A stretch of 64,000 nt of DNA from Odobenus rosmarus divergens (GCF_000321225.1 NW_004450323.1:254337-318336), one strand, 5' to 3'; positions 1-12,420 are shown, counted from the first letter of the stretch. The notes: generated by a model not told the origin, from the letters alone. A program made the numbers and translations.

Positions 1-604
1 TCATCTTATATTTGGTTTGACATCATTTGAATGAGTTGGAATAGTAGATTGAGGGAGGAAATTCTTACTGGTTTTAATCCAGTCTCCTATTCAAAGACCT
101 TTTCTCTCTTATTTCCCTTTTGCCATGGATACCCCACAGGCTACCTCTGCCCTTCATGCCTCTTTCTATTTGTAGACTACACATACAAGTTCTCATTCAA
201 GTTTTACTGAAAGCTGTCAAACATAGTATTCGCTCACCCTTATTTAGCTCTTACTATATTGAGACACTTCTGCCTCTCAACTATTTGACTTACATTTTGA
301 AAATACTCCTCAGATACTTATATCCTGAATTCCCTATTATTTTTAGATGATGGCAATATTTTCAGTATTGACAGTGAACCTGCCAACAGATGTCGTTGTC
401 CCAGCTCCCACATTGCCTGTTCCTACACAAGATCACTTTCACTTCACTCTTGTCTTTGTGCCACAGAGTTCTAAGAGGTACTAAAAAATCTTAAAGAATT
501 CCCATTTCCCTAGGGTTTTAAAAGAAGAGCTCTAGGTTGTCCTGGAGGTAGCATCAGATAGGATGTGTTTTAAACTCCAGTTGAGCACTTTTCTAGAGGT
601 GTCA
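1..604. other. Intronic DNA, no feature recognised
   Basis: AT-rich single-copy-looking sequence. It has only short chance reading frames, and I recognise no repeat, exon or RNA gene. Confidence 0.5.
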
Positions 605-745
605 TCCTGAACAAGTACCTTGGCTCTCTAAGCCTTCAGTGATCTCTCTGGAATGCGGAAAGAATATCTACCAAACAGGGTTGCTGTGAAGAGTAAAGAG
701 ATAATTCCTATAAAGCATTTAGGATGTCACAAAGTGTTAGGTTTG
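605..745 (+). repeat. MIR SINE relic
   Basis: The order of segments matches MIR in sense: a loss-of-C version of CAAGTYACTTAACCTCTCT, then a GGGTTGCTGTGAAGAGTAAA block like the MIR GGGTTGTTGTGAGGATTAAA, then a TATAAAGCATTTAG-like tail. It is heavily diverged. Confidence 0.6.
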
Positions 746-1429
746 TTTGCTGTTGTTTGTATTCGTGCCCTTCCCCCCCATGCCCACCCCATCCCTTTAT
801 TGGGCTGAAGTATCTGATTCAGGCAGTTCCATTCTTCGCATCTGAAGCAGTGTGGTGGGTTTGGGGCAGGGGGGAAAATGCCTGGAATTTCAGGACAATG
901 CTGGAGGAAACCCGGTGTGAATTTGGAAAAGGGTCTCACTGTTCTGTACTACCTTGATTTATTCATAACTGTGAAAATAACTTGAAGGTCATGGCAGGTA
1001 GAGACAATCTGGAGGTGGAGACTGATCACTTTTGCTCTGTTGTTTTTGGAATGGATACAGACAGAGCTCAACAATGACCTAATCTTTTTCTTTCCACCCC
1101 ACAGAGGAATCTCTTTTAGCTTTATTAATATTCACTGCTGATGAGAATCTCTGCTTTTTAAAAATCTCAAGTATTTTTGTGCTTATTCAGAAGTCTGTTA
1201 TTGTCATATCACTCATCTTTAGAACCCCATGGCTTTAATAAATTATTTTATTCTCTTTGAATAAACTTTCTTCTGATAAAAGAAATGTTTATAATGGCGC
1301 GGCTTCAAGGATCAAGATCAGTATTTAAATAGGGAGGAAGGCAAATGAGCCAGTAATCTTATATTAGAATTACGTATCGTTCATATGATTCTCGTAAATT
1401 TCCACGTGTTCTTCCCACATTTATTTGCC
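746..1429. other. Intronic DNA, no feature recognised
   Basis: Contains a C-rich run near 770-795 and otherwise ordinary intronic sequence. The overlapping short reading frames on both strands lack any recognisable domain. Confidence 0.5.
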
Positions 1430-1600
1430 CATTTAATCATCCCTTAAAACTTCATGAGTAGGTATATTAGGCAGTAATATCAAAGCATTAAGGATTAGGG
1501 AGCTAACACCCAGCAGTCCCAGTGACTTATGCCAGACAGCATTATGAGGATGAGAGTTCAGGTGTTCAGAACCTTGATCTGCTATTATTCCCAGGAGTCT
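1430..1600 (-). repeat. Possible MIR relic
   Basis: CATTTAATCATCCCTTAAAAC followed by ATGAGTAGGTAT resembles the antisense MIR block for ATTTAATCCTCACAACAACC and ATGAGGTAGGTA. The rest is weakly alignable by eye. Confidence 0.35.
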
Positions 1601-2130
1601 TGGCTGGGTTTAGCATTTTTCAGTGCTAAGAGGGGAGTTAGAAGTTCAGTCCTAGTGTTGGTGGAGAAGGACTTCTGGATTCCTTTTATGAAGATCAGGG
1701 AAGGAGGAAGAAATGTGTAGTCAGACTGTAAGGTCAGGTACAGTTAATCTAATTTGGCCTCAGGCCCCAGGTTATTAAATACACCCCTGGATGGGTTATG
1801 GTCACTTCATAACAAGCTGTGCTTGCATCACAGGGTGGGGTAGGTGAGGGAGGGGAGAGAAGAGAACAGAGCTTTGAGGCTCCTGGGAGCAGTTGCTTCT
1901 TGTGCTACCTGGTCCTAGCTGTGCTTTCCCTCTGAGTGCTGTCTTGACATCGGCCATCCAAGGCAAGATAGAGGATTGAGGAGGGGGCAGAGCTATCAAG
2001 ACAAAGGAATCTGAAGGGCTAAAGTATTTTGAACACTTTGATTTTCAACATCCATTACATTTAAGTTAGTGTGATGTCAGTACAGAAAAACATGGTAACA
2101 CTGAAGTTTCAAGAGTCATGAATACCATTA

Positions 2131-2399
2131 ACCATAGCCAACATTTAATGAGCACTGACTATGTATGTACAAGGCACTGTTCTAAGCGTTTACGTGTATT
2201 GTCTCATTTAATTCTCAAGTAACCATAGGAGGTAAATGCCTTATTAACTGCGTTTAAGTTAGGCGCGAACTGAGGCAGAAGGAGCTTAATTTTCCAAGAG
2301 AACAAAGTGCTAGAGTGCAAGTTTAAATAACTTAGGTTATTTAAACCTAAGTGGACAGACTCCAAAGCTTATGCTCTTAGCTCCTGTATTACTGCCTCT
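2131..2399 (-). repeat. MIR SINE, nearly full length
   Basis: Antisense MIR with its blocks in order: GAGCACTGACTATGTATG, AAGGCACTGTTCTAAGCG, TCTCATTTAATTCTCAAG, AACTGAGGCAGAAGG and the end GCTCTTAGCTCCTGTATTAC. A 9-bp-arm hairpin (2330-2352) has arisen inside it. Confidence 0.8.
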
Positions 2400-2557
2400 A
2401 AAAAAATTAATAAACATGAAGTTTGCTGTAAAGCTTCCTGTTATTCCATGTAGAAGAGTGGAATAAATATCAAATTACAGTCCTCTGTACATAGTGATGT
2501 ATATTATATGACCTATCTCTTCCTCCGTGTAAGAATGGGGAGTATATAACCTGAGGA

Positions 2558-2804
2558 GTTTTTTTTTTGTATGGTTTTTTGTTTGTTTGTTTGTTTTGTT
2601 TTTTTTGAGAGAGAGAGAGAGAGAGAGCGTATGTGTGCACAGGCAAGGGTTGGGGGGAGGGGTGGGAGAGGGAGAGAGAACCCCAGGCAGTCTCCGCACT
2701 CAGTGCAGAGCCCACTGCTGGGCTCAATCTCATAACCCTGAGATTATGACCGGAGCTGAATTCAAGAGTCTGATGCTTAACTGACAGAGCCACCCAGGTG
2801 CCCC
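2558..2804 (-). mobile_element. CAN-SINE (tRNA-derived), minus strand
   Basis: Read in reverse, it has the head GGGGCACCTGGGTGGCTCTG, an internal pol III-like region, a CT-rich stretch (GA repeats on the plus strand) and an A-rich tail. The copies of TATAACCTG at 2545-2553 and 2805-2813 look like the target-site duplication. Confidence 0.92.
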
Positions 2805-2984
2805 TATAACCTGGGTTTTAATATTCTTTCTGGAGAGCACTTCCTGGTTTTCTCCTCTTTGAATGTGGTAAACCAGCAGAGAGGCATGGTTACGTTGGAT
2901 ATGGCTGGTTGTCAATCTAGTCACTTCCATATTTGCTGAATCAGTTCTGCGATTAAAAAGCTAGAGCAAAATCTATGATCTGTA

Positions 2985-3125
2985 CATTGATAATAATTAT
3001 TTTCTCATTTGAGCCCCACAACCCCTGTGAGGTAGGTAGGGAAGGTATTCTGTCTGTTTTGGGGTGAAAAAACGGACACATTTGCATGAGGTCATGTGGT
3101 CTTGGGTCTGGATTTTTGGAGCCCT
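2985..3125 (-). repeat. MIR SINE relic
   Basis: Antisense MIR core: TTTGAGCCCCACAACCCC, TGTGAGGTAGGTAGG, then a region like the ACTGAGGCACAGAGAGG stretch with a GGTCATGTGGTCT remnant. Confidence 0.55.
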
Positions 3126-3164
3126 CCTCCTGAGGGGATTATATTCTCTTTGTGCTGTTCCTTC

Positions 3165-3760
3165 TTCTCAGTTTGGTTTTTACTTCTTCGTTCAGTGGCA
3201 TTTGTTGAGCACGTCCAATGTGTTGACCTTCATACTGGGTATTGGGGCAAGTAAAACGATCAGAAAAAACATCTTCAGGCACTCCCTCCTTCAAAGTCAA
3301 GTGGAGGAGACCATCATAAACACAGCCACAGAGGCACCTGGGTGGCTCAGTCAGTTAAGCTTCTGCCTTCAGCTCAGGTCATGATCTCAGGGTCCTGGGA
3401 TCGAGCCCTTCATCGGGCTCCCTGCACCCCTCCCCCCTGTTCATGCTTTCTCTCTCTCTTTCTCAAATAAATAAAATCTTTAAAAAAAAAAAATCACAGC
3501 TACTTGAAGTTCTTAGAGATTGGAGCTAGACTACTGAGGAAGAAATGAACCACTTAATGAGAGACAGGAAGACACAGAGAGGAGGTAAAAGGGAAACTGG
3601 ATGTTAAGTGTGGAATCAGAGTATTTGGCGGTGGGAGAGGCAAGGGGATCAGCGGATTTTCTAGGCAGAAGGAGCATGATGTGCTCCAGTAACTGAATTA
3701 TCTAGATTGAGGAGCGGGGGCATCAGCAAGTTTAACAAAGGAGAACAGGGCCTCCTGTAC
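3165..3760 (-). repeat. L2 LINE relic, split by a SINE
   Basis: Opens with an L2 3'-end-like block (GCATTTGTTGAGCACGTCC, then ACTGGGTATTGGGGCAAG) and, after the SINE at 3331, continues with TCTAGGCAGAAGGAGCATG, matching the antisense L2 text for the TTCCAGGCAGAGGGAACAGC region. Confidence 0.5.
3331..3494 (+). mobile_element. CAN-SINE, plus strand
   Basis: Head GAGGCACCTGGGTGGCTCAG, then CAGCTCAGGTCATGATCTCA, GGGTCCTGGGATCGAGCCC, a CT-rich run and AATAAATAAAATCTT plus poly(A). The middle is slightly shortened relative to other copies in the window. Confidence 0.93.
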
Positions 3761-3929
3761 CCATACCAGGGATGTGGGCTTTCTCCTGAGCCTGTTCTCC
3801 ACCTGGGGTAGATATACCATTGGGGCATTTGGTTGTTTTCCAGGGGATACCTGGAGCTGCATGCCTTCCTAGAATGCCAGTGAACTTTCAGAACAAAACC
3901 GAAAACATTGTTTCATATTAATTATATAA

Positions 3930-5730
3930 TCATTCATTCATCCAAAAATATGTATTGAATTCCTGCTATGTGCATTGTCCCAGGCACAGAAATATGGTGG
4001 AGAATAAAACAGACAAAAGTTCTTGCCCTGGGGAGGTTCCTTCCATCCTGCTGAGGGAAGACAGTATGTTAGATAGTGATAAGTCTCAGGAGAAAAAATA
4101 AAGCAGTAAAAAAGGGTAGGAATTGTCGGGTGGTATTGGTGATTAATTTTACATAAGGTCACTGGAGAAGCATCACCGATAAGGCAACTTTTTTTTTTTA
4201 ATTTTATTTTACTATGTTATGTTAGTCTCCATACAATACATCATTAGTTTTTGATGTGGTGATCCATGATTCATTGTTTTCGTATAAAACCCAGTGCTCC
4301 ATGCAGTACATGCCCTCCTTAATACCCATCACTGGGCTAACCCATCCCCCCACCCCCTCCCCTCTAAAACCCTCAGTTTGTTTCTCAGAGTCCATAGTCT
4401 CTCGTGGTTTATCTCTCCCTCCGATTTCCCCCCCTTCATTTTTCCCTTCCTTCTCCTAATGTCCTCCATGCTACTCCTTATGTTCCACAAATAAGTGAAA
4501 CCATATGATAATTGACTTTCTCTGCTTGACTTATTTCACTTAGCATAATCCACTCCAGTCCCATCCATGTTGATGTAAAAGTTGGGTATTCATCTTTTCT
4601 GATGGCTGAGTAATATTCCATTGTATATATGGACCACATCTTCTTTATCAATTCATCTGTTGAAGGGCGTCTCAGCTCTTTCCACAGTTTGGTGCTGCTG
4701 TGAACATTGGGGTGCATATGGCCCTTCTTTTCACTACATCTGTGTCTTTGGGGTAAATACCCAGGAGTGCAATTGCTGGGTCATAGGGTAGCTCTATATT
4801 TAATTCTTTGAGGCACCTCCACACTGTTATCCAAAGTGGCTGTACCAACTTGCATTCCCACCAGCTGTGTAAGAGGGTTCCCCTTTCTCCACCACCTCTC
4901 CAACATTTGTTGTTTCTTGCCCTGTCAATTTTTGCCATTCTAACTGGTGTAAGGTGGTATCTCAATGTGGTTTTGATTTGAATTTCCGTGATGGCTAATG
5001 ATGGTGAACAAAAAACAAATAAGTCAAAAAATGGGCAGAAGGCATGAACAGACACTTCTCTGAAGATGACATACAAATGGCTAACAGACACATGATAAGG
5101 CGACTTTTGAGTAGAGGCAGTGAGGAAAGTAGCCGGGTGGCTGACTGGGGGAACAACACTCAGGCAGAGAGAGATCCACAGTAGAGAGGCCCTCCCTGAA
5201 GAGAGAGCGCCCCTGGCAGGGACGGGAACAGCAAGGATGCTAGGAGGGAGTAGTACAAGATGACATCAGGCAGGTAACGAGGGCCAAGTCCTGTAGGGCC
5301 TTGTAAGTTATAATATGGAGTTGACTTTCTGGTGCAGATGAGTGCCCTGCGCTGGCTTGTTTTCCCAGGATCAGTCTGGCTGCTGAGTTGAGGAGGGACT
5401 GCTGCTGGCCACGGACAGAAACAGGGGGAGCTGTTATTTGGCTGTTATGATAATCCTGGTGATATGATAGATGAGGGGGGTTTGAACCAAGGTGGTGGCA
5501 GTGGGAGCTGTGAGACATGGTCAGATTCTGGGTATATTTTAGAAGGAGAGCCAATGGGATTTACCAGTGGACAAGATTGCAGGGCAGCGGTGAGGAGTCA
5601 AAGAAAAATACCAAAAGTTTTGTCCTGAGCAACTAGAAGAATACAGTTCCCACTTTCCTGACATGAGGAAGAGGAGAGGAGGCACTGGTGAGGGGAGAAT
5701 GTCAGGCTCTTAGTGTTGGGCATTGCATTA
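3930..5730 (-). repeat. L2 LINE relic, long, interrupted by an L1
   Basis: On the plus strand it runs from the 3' end (ATTCATTCATCCAAAAATAT, CAGGCACAGAAATATGG, AAACAGACAAAAGTTC) to the degraded reverse transcriptase region (GTAGGGCCTTGTAAG, GATCAGTCTGGCTGCTGAG, GGTGGTGGCAGTGGGAGCTG, GGTATATTTTAGAAGGAGAG). It is split by the L1 at about 4189-5090. It covers one of the longer L2 remnants in the window but has no usable reading frame. Confidence 0.8.
4189..5090 (-). mobile_element. L1 insertion with 5' inversion, inside the L2
   Basis: From 4189 to about 5009 the sequence is antisense L1: 3' UTR first, then the C-terminal part of ORF2 with several breaks. About 5010-5090 is the adjacent upstream ORF2 piece in the opposite orientation (GGGCAGAAGGCATGAACAG). 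The flanks GATAAGGCAACTT and GATAAGGCGACTT form a 13-bp target-site duplication with one mismatch, so both pieces arrived in one event. Confidence 0.88.
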
Positions 5731-6890
5731 AGAGTGGCAGTTAGACAGGGTTCAATTATTGAGCGAGATTCACAGGATCCAAAAATAAGAGGAGCTCCAG
5801 ATCTCCATTGCAGGAAAATGATAAACAGCACCCAATAAAGATGTGCACCAAAGGCAAAGTTTGCATCAGAGCCAAGGCCTCCCTCTGCCAGGCCATGCCA
5901 GGACATACTTCTCTCTTTGATCAGAGCCACCCACGTGTGCATGGGATACCTCAGAACCAGGGAGCCTGAGATGACCTCTTGGTTGGGATCTCTGCTACCC
6001 TGCTGGTCACAAAGGCATGTTCCTGCCAAGTAGCCAGCCTCAGTGGCAGAGCTTTCTGAGAGTCTCACCAAGACCAGGTGCAAATCCCCCATCATGCTGC
6101 AAGCACCTTGCAGACACTCTACCAGCCATGGTTATAAAACAACACTCTGGGTCAACATGTCTCACGATTTTACCAGGGGACAGTTCCGTGCAGGGACTTC
6201 AGGAAAACAGCCTCGGCAAATTCCAGCCAGCACAGCCATTTTAATTGGAGATGCCAATAACTTGTCCAGAAAACTTCTAAAAGGGCTTTCTTTTCTTATC
6301 AGTGCCTTTACTCTTCTTGTCCTTTGGATTAATCTCTGGAAAAAGCACTGCAGATAATAGAATGTGTAAACTTCTTGGATGTGTGACAACGTAGTAGGTT
6401 GGATTATTTTAGCAGATTATTTAGGAGCCATTTAAAAGACCGGCTCTAATGGTGGTGATTATTCAGGAATGCTGTCTTGAGAATTACAAGAGGGGCTTCT
6501 GTATCAAGGGAGCTACAGAAGTCTTAAGAAAGCTTTGTCCATTTCTAGTTTCCCAAGGCCTCTCCCACGTACTACTGTCGTAGTGAACAAACATGTTTGC
6601 CTCCCCTTCCTGTCCACATGTTCATGCTATCTTGACTTGCAGAATGTCGTATATAAGTACATCAAATAACAATTGAAATATTTTCATACACTGTTTCCTA
6701 ACTACACTTAGGTTTTTATAATAAAACATTTAAGTAGCTTGTCAGGAGATGATTTTGTCTCCAAAGGCTATATGAAGATTAACTAGTTAATATTGGTAAA
6801 AAAGAAAGAAAGAAAGAAAAGTGCTATGTGAGTATTGTATATTAATAAAATATTACTCAAACTGATGTGATTAAAAAGCAATATTACTTA
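5731..6890. other. Intronic DNA with a short GAAA repeat
   Basis: Mostly unassigned sequence. A short (GAAA)n tract lies at about 6800-6820. No exon-like segment with splice sites was recognised. Confidence 0.45.
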
Positions 6891-6892
6891 AA

Positions 6893-7092
6893 AACATTGG
6901 AGGGGGAGACAAACCATGAGAGACTGTGGACTCTGAAAAACAAACTGAGGGTTCTAGAGGGGAGGGGGCTGGGAAGATGGGTTAGCCTGGTGATGGGTAT
7001 TAAAGAGGGCACTTATTGAATGGAGCACTGGGTGTTATACACAAACAATGAATCATGGAACACTATATCAAAAAATAAATTAATTAAAAAAA
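6893..7092 (+). mobile_element. L1 3' end, truncated, plus strand
   Basis: Only the last ~190 bases of the carnivoran L1 3' UTR are present: GGAGACAAACCATGAGAGAC, AAACTGAGGGTTCTAGAG, GAATGGAGCACTGGGTG, then an A-rich tail. The flanks AAAACATTGG and AAAACAATGG look like a target-site duplication with one change. Confidence 0.9.
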
Positions 7093-8377
7093 ACAATGGC
7101 TAGAACATTATTTGATGGCTGGAATGGTTATTTGAGAATGAGAGAAAGTACTATCCATATGCATTGGAAGACACTGAAGAGTATTTTTTGACTGAGGATT
7201 TATTTAGTCTAAGCTAAAAACAGGACGCAAATGTAAAGCTCAAATACTATTAGAGAGAAATTTGACCAGTATAGATCTGTTAATAGCTATTAGGATGATG
7301 GCTTTGAAATTCTTAGAACATGTTTGTATTTAATCATAGATTTGTACTTTACACTTTAAGATATATTATTTAATTCCCACATCTCTTAGATATATATTTT
7401 TATAGTTCACACTTGTAAAATGTTCAGGAAGAGACAAAAATGGCACCTTGATCAGATTCTTTCTTTTGACTCCATCTCCAGTGCCTTCCTCATAGACAGG
7501 AATGTGTGCAACACAATGTCTAATGGTAATAGCTAGCCAATAAATTTTTAGTCCAAGTCTGCATCTTTCTAGAAGTACTGCCATATACATTCTCTCTCGT
7601 TTGGTCAGGAAGCAGGTTAGGCTTCATCCTCTCCCTTTTGCGGGTAAATAAATTGAGGCACAGAATGTTTAACCCAAGTCCCTCTTAGCCTTTTTAGCTT
7701 GAGATGCTCCAAGTGGTACAGCAAGCATTAAGATAGCAGAGCTGCTGTTCAGGTGACTCTAGAGCTTGTTTCCCCTGTACCAAAAGACTTCTCTAGAAAC
7801 TACATCATTTTGTTGTGTTTTCTCATCCTGGGCTCCTCTCGTATTCCTACCAAGCAAATCAGATTTCCAACCCCTGCGCCTAGGATGCACTCTCTGCGTT
7901 TTGAGTTGCTAGTGCATCTTTTTGCTCTGGGCTCCTACTAGCAAAGGTCAGCAGTGGAAGGCCCAGCAGGTCTGTGGTTGTGAGTGCAAAGTATATAGTC
8001 ATGGAAAACTAGAGCCCAATAAGGAGGCCCCAAATGAGCAACTAAAATATTATGCTTAAACTTGTATGGCGGGGTGCTAGTCGTGCTGAGGCATGAACAG
8101 GTGATGTAAATCAGGGAAGGCGATTTCAAGCTGGAGAATTCTTACCTGGAAGGAAGAGATGGATCAAGGTGGAAAGAGGAGGAGCAAAGGGAAATAGTCG
8201 CAGGGACACAACAAGTTAACATTCTTCTTGTAGGATTACAGGAGTTTTTACCCTCTTCTTGCTTTCTGACATTCACAAAGTAACAAAAATGTCCTGTACA
8301 AAATCCAAGTAATATAAGAAGGTACAAAGAAAAAAGCAAGTATCTGAAATCCCTCTACCTAGAGTTGGCCAAGACCT

Positions 8378-8378
<1 letters not shown>
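7093..8378. other. Intronic DNA, possible old MIR traces
   Basis: Segments such as TTGAGGCACAGAATGTTTAA near 7650 suggest a decayed antisense MIR, but not well enough to bound. Nothing else recognised. Confidence 0.4.
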
Positions 8379-8408
<30 letters not shown>

Positions 8409-8410
8409 AC
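8379..8410. repeat. (GT)n microsatellite
   Basis: About 14 uninterrupted GT units, followed by a short ACAC run, so the tract is partly self-complementary. Confidence 0.95.
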
Positions 8411-9129
8411 ACACACATACAGACATACATATTTCCACACAGAATTTTATATGCGTGGGATCACGTATGCGTGTCATTTTACCAACTCCATTTTTTGCTT
8501 AGTGTTGTGTAGGGGATGCTTTGGGAATATTTCAAGTCTTGACTTTAGATATTGTTTACATATCCACATAGTTTAGGTAATATCCTTATCAGTAAGAGAA
8601 TTAGATGATATTTTTAAATCTCTTTCAGCTATTTCTCTGCCCTTTATTTTTATGAACATTTGAATACCTTGGCTGGATCAAGAACAGTAAACAGTAGTTC
8701 ATCTAGCTCAGTATTTCTGCCCTTAACTATGCTACCAAGGGACATTTGAAAACGGTACCAGAGTTCCCTTTATAAAACCAGCTTTAGAAGGGATGACTGT
8801 ACCCTGAGTGTCATGACATTATGAAAAATCTGGCATGGATCTAATATTCATAAACTTACTTCTCTGGACTGTTTGAATTTGACCACATTTCAGTGTGTGC
8901 CTTCTCTTGATATGTGTCATACATGCTTCTCAATAAAGTTTCTCTTTTCATTTGACCTTTCATAAAATTACATCCTTTATAAAGTTTTAGGCCATTTGCC
9001 CAGTGAATTTTGTGAACTAAGTCACGTAATTCCCTTCTAAAGATAGCGACATTATCTTTCTTATTTTTATCCCCTACCACATGTAGAATTCATTCTCAGT
9101 CAGCTCCTTAGGCATTGATAATCTGTGAT
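8411..9129. other. Intronic DNA, possibly old L1 3' end
   Basis: The 8430-8580 part has the flavour of an old L1 3' end in antisense, but this is too degraded to assert. The rest is unassigned. Confidence 0.35.
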
Positions 9130-9450
9130 GATGCGTGTCTTGGGCCTCTGCTTTCTTAATCTTGTTTTGTAATCTCTTCCTTAGCACTTAGAGCGGCCCC
9201 TTGATTATTTTACTTATCTTTTTTTGAACTGCTTTCTGCTCAGTTAAAACTTTGATAAGTGTCGATTTGAGCTGTGGGCAGTATTCCAGAAGAGGAGGGA
9301 TCATACTTTTGCACAAGAGTGGCTTTCTGTTTTAATTCTTTCTTTTTCCTTTTCTTCCCCCCTGTTTTATTTCTATTACCTCTCTGGTGATGTCTGGTGT
9401 TTTCTGTGTTGGCGTTGTTGGATAATGTCCTCAGGCAGAGTTCCAGGGAC
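9130..9450 (+). repeat. Possible CR1/L3-type LINE relic
   Basis: GAGCTGTGGGCAGTATTCCAG followed by AGAGGAGGGATCATAC resembles the CR1/L3 3' region in which a GAACTGAACACAGTATTCCAG-like phrase is followed by a purine-rich stretch. The match is by eye and short. Confidence 0.4.
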
Positions 9451-9767
9451 TCCAGAAGCTTCTTCTAGGTTATTGAAAACACTATTTGAAAAGGGGAGCC
9501 TGGTTTATTTTTCTCCCAAATCCATTAGTTTTCACTTAATGAGGATGAATCTCAACCCTCATTTGTACTTTGTATGCCTTTTCACCCAGGCTTGCGAGGT
9601 TTTAAAAATTTAATTGAACATTGGGCATTTCACCATCTTCAGGATCATGATGATATTCCCACACTTTTTAGTGTTAAATTAAAACGTTGCATAATAAATA
9701 CCTAGATTTACATCGATCCCTTTAAATATATATTTATTTAATATACATTTTTAAAAACCATTAAAAC

Positions 9768-9972
9768 CTTTTTTTAAAAGATTTTATTTAGAGAGAGAGA
9801 GAGAGTACGTGCAAACAGGGGGAGGGGCAAGGCAAGAGGAGAGAAAAAAATCTCCAGCAAACTCCACGCTGAGCCTGGAGCCTGACTCATGGCTTGATCC
9901 TACAACCCTGAGATGTCCTGAGCTAAAAGCAAGAGTCGGACACTTAATTGACTAAGCCACCCAGGTGCCCCT
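9768..9972 (-). mobile_element. CAN-SINE, minus strand
   Basis: Reverse-oriented: poly(T), AAGATTTTATTTAGAGAGAG, purine-rich middle, then GCCACCCAGGTGCCCC at the head end. Diverged from the younger copies. Confidence 0.92.
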
Positions 9973-11744
9973 GTAACCAAACATTTTTTATAATGGATCA
10001 ATTTTTATCAGTCTTCAGTATATAATCTTTTTATGATTACTTAACATTTTGTGAATTCATTTTTCTTATGTTCTTATGTACCCCCCATACAATACCTATT
10101 TGACTGGTAAAACATACTTTCTCTATGCAGAATGGCTGTATTTTCCCCCTGTAATCAGTTAGCTTGCATGTGTATTCAGAAGTGTCCTTTATTGCTTTCA
10201 TTTCATATTGCCTTTAGTTTTTCTCAGAAAACTCCAGTTTAATTAGAATTTATTGTTATATATGATAGAGCTCTAATTAGCACATCTTCAGTCTATAATA
10301 ATGTTGAGTAAAAATGCCAATATTTGAAGACTGTTATGTTAAAAAGTATATATTCCTTTTAGGGGTATCTAAGGAATTTCCCAGTTGCTTGTGAAGTATA
10401 ATGTGTTCTCTGGTGCTGAAGCAGTGAAGTGAGCTTTGAGAAATAAGCAAAGCAATGAACATCAGGACTGTGAAAAAGGAAAAGAATCTCCGTAGACACC
10501 ATCACATGATCACATGGCTTACATTGGTGCACACTGCAGGGAAAAGAGTCTTTAACTCTTAAATTTTCTATTTTTAGGGTCCCAGCATAGTTTTTTGACT
10601 ATTGTAAAGTTCCTTTTTTACAGTTAGGCATCTGTTCTTATTTTGCTAAAACTCACTTAGAGGAATATGGGGATTCATCAGAAACTCATAATTGCTAAAA
10701 CAAGACGTGTTCCTCTTGAACAAATGAAAAAGTCTCCCTTCCTGTCACTATTATTCATATACTATAGAGGTTGGTTAGAAAAGATTTCATCTAAGTGACA
10801 GATACAATGGAATGAACTCCTCTTTCCTTGGATATGAAATGCTTTCAGCACCAGGGTGATATTAATGGTACCAAGGAAGTGGATTCTGAAATTTATAGGT
10901 GAAAAGGCACTCATTTGTGTCCATTTAGATATTTTGGTGTTAACCCTGAGAGCAGAGATACCTCACTTCTCCTCCAGATTCGAAGGGGAGTTCTCAGGGA
11001 GGTGTTCTGTTAACCCAAGAGTCATCATGCTGTGGATCTGTGGTGCTGTGTGTGTTCCCATCAGGGTGACAGTGTGGTTAGGATTCACTAACAGATTTCC
11101 AAGCAGGGCAAGCCCATATAGACTAGAAAAGAGAAGCAGAGTTATCACATGGATTTAGAGTTCTTATATTTTATTTTGCATGGGGAATAAAGGGAAGGTC
11201 TCACTTTCCTAAAAATGGCCGTGGAAATGCTTACAAACTAGGATCTTTAATGGGCAGCATATTTTCATACAGCAGCATCTCATATGATCAGGCCCTAGGT
11301 GTTTCTTAAGCAAAGAAACTAGTGAATATGGCAGATGTCTTCTTACCCTTGACGTTAAAGCTTGCTTTGGAGATTGTGTTTCTTTTAGGTAAAATAAAAT
11401 TTACAGTGTTAATTGCATAACAGTCCATAAGAGAATTTAAATATTCCTGGGTGAATAAAATAAAATTTTGTACAACAAATGTACATTTATCATGGACAAA
11501 ATAGCTTATCATTCCTACAAGAAAAAAAGAGAATCGATCTCTGACATAGTTTTCTGAATCTGATTTTTTTTTGGACATTTGGCCACACACTGAACATTCT
11601 GAGTTCTTTTTCTGAATCCTCACTCAGAAATATTTTTGTATTCACCTATCATGTTCAGATAACATATTAGTGCTTGTAGAGACCTGAGGTAAGACAGTTG
11701 GTGGGAAGGTCTATTCCTCTAAAGGAAGAAGTAGTTAAAATGCA
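9973..11744. other. Intronic DNA, no feature recognised
   Basis: Unassigned sequence with short reading frames only. One of these (10963-11148, minus) is discussed under rejected items. Confidence 0.45.
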
Positions 11745-12420
11745 CATTCATTCATTTATTCATTCTGTATGTAATATGTTTTGAAAGAAATTTTTTCAAG
11801 CAGGGGGTATAATCTACACAGATTATGACACAGCAGGACTGACAAGAGTCATATTTTCATGAAGCTGCTATGCTAGTGTTAGTAACTACAAACAAAGAAA
11901 CACCTGAACAACATAATTTCAGACAGTGCAGATGTTCTGAAGACTAAACATTGGCCTCATGAGACAGAATGATGAAGCGGGGCTCCTCTAGAATGGCTGT
12001 GTTCAGATGAGCTTTCTCTTGGAGAGGGGGATATTCGAGATGAAGTCTGAATGAGGGAGAGTTAGTCGTGTGAAGATCTTTAGGGGTGCGTGGAAGTGTG
12101 GAAGTGGAAGAGAAGGCAGCAACTGCAGAGGTGAGAGTATTCTTGGTGTGTTCTAGGGCCCATGCAAACACTGGTATGGTTAGGACATCATTAGTGATGT
12201 GAGGGAAGCAGGCCAGAACCTTGTAGGCTTGATAAGCAGTTTAGGTTTTATGTGCCATGGGAGATCGACAAATAGAAAATTTTAGAAGGAAACAGGGTAT
12301 GTCATATTTGTGCTAGGTCAATAGTCTGGTGACTTGGTAGGGAGATGAGAGCAAATAAAAATAAAAAGATCAGTTGAAGACATTTTAATGAAAGTTGATT
12401 TTTGGAAAGAATCTTAAAGA
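11745..12420 (-). repeat. L2 LINE relic
   Basis: Starts with ATTCATTCATTTATTCATTC and contains CCAGAACCTTGTAGGCTTG and TTTATGTGCCATGGGAGATC, matching the antisense L2 phrases for GTAGGGCCTTGTAGGCC and a CAATGGGAAGCC stretch. Confidence 0.6.

Noticed and set aside
4478..5091. Minus-strand frames at 4478-4717 and 4672-5091 as host genes
   Set aside because: Their words match the C-terminal part of L1 ORF2, broken by frame shifts, inside a flanked L1 insertion.
10963..11148. Minus-strand frame with LYGLALLGNLL, recalling the first membrane helix of olfactory receptors
   Set aside because: Only this short phrase fits. The following residues lack the receptor motifs and no matching sequence is seen nearby in other frames.
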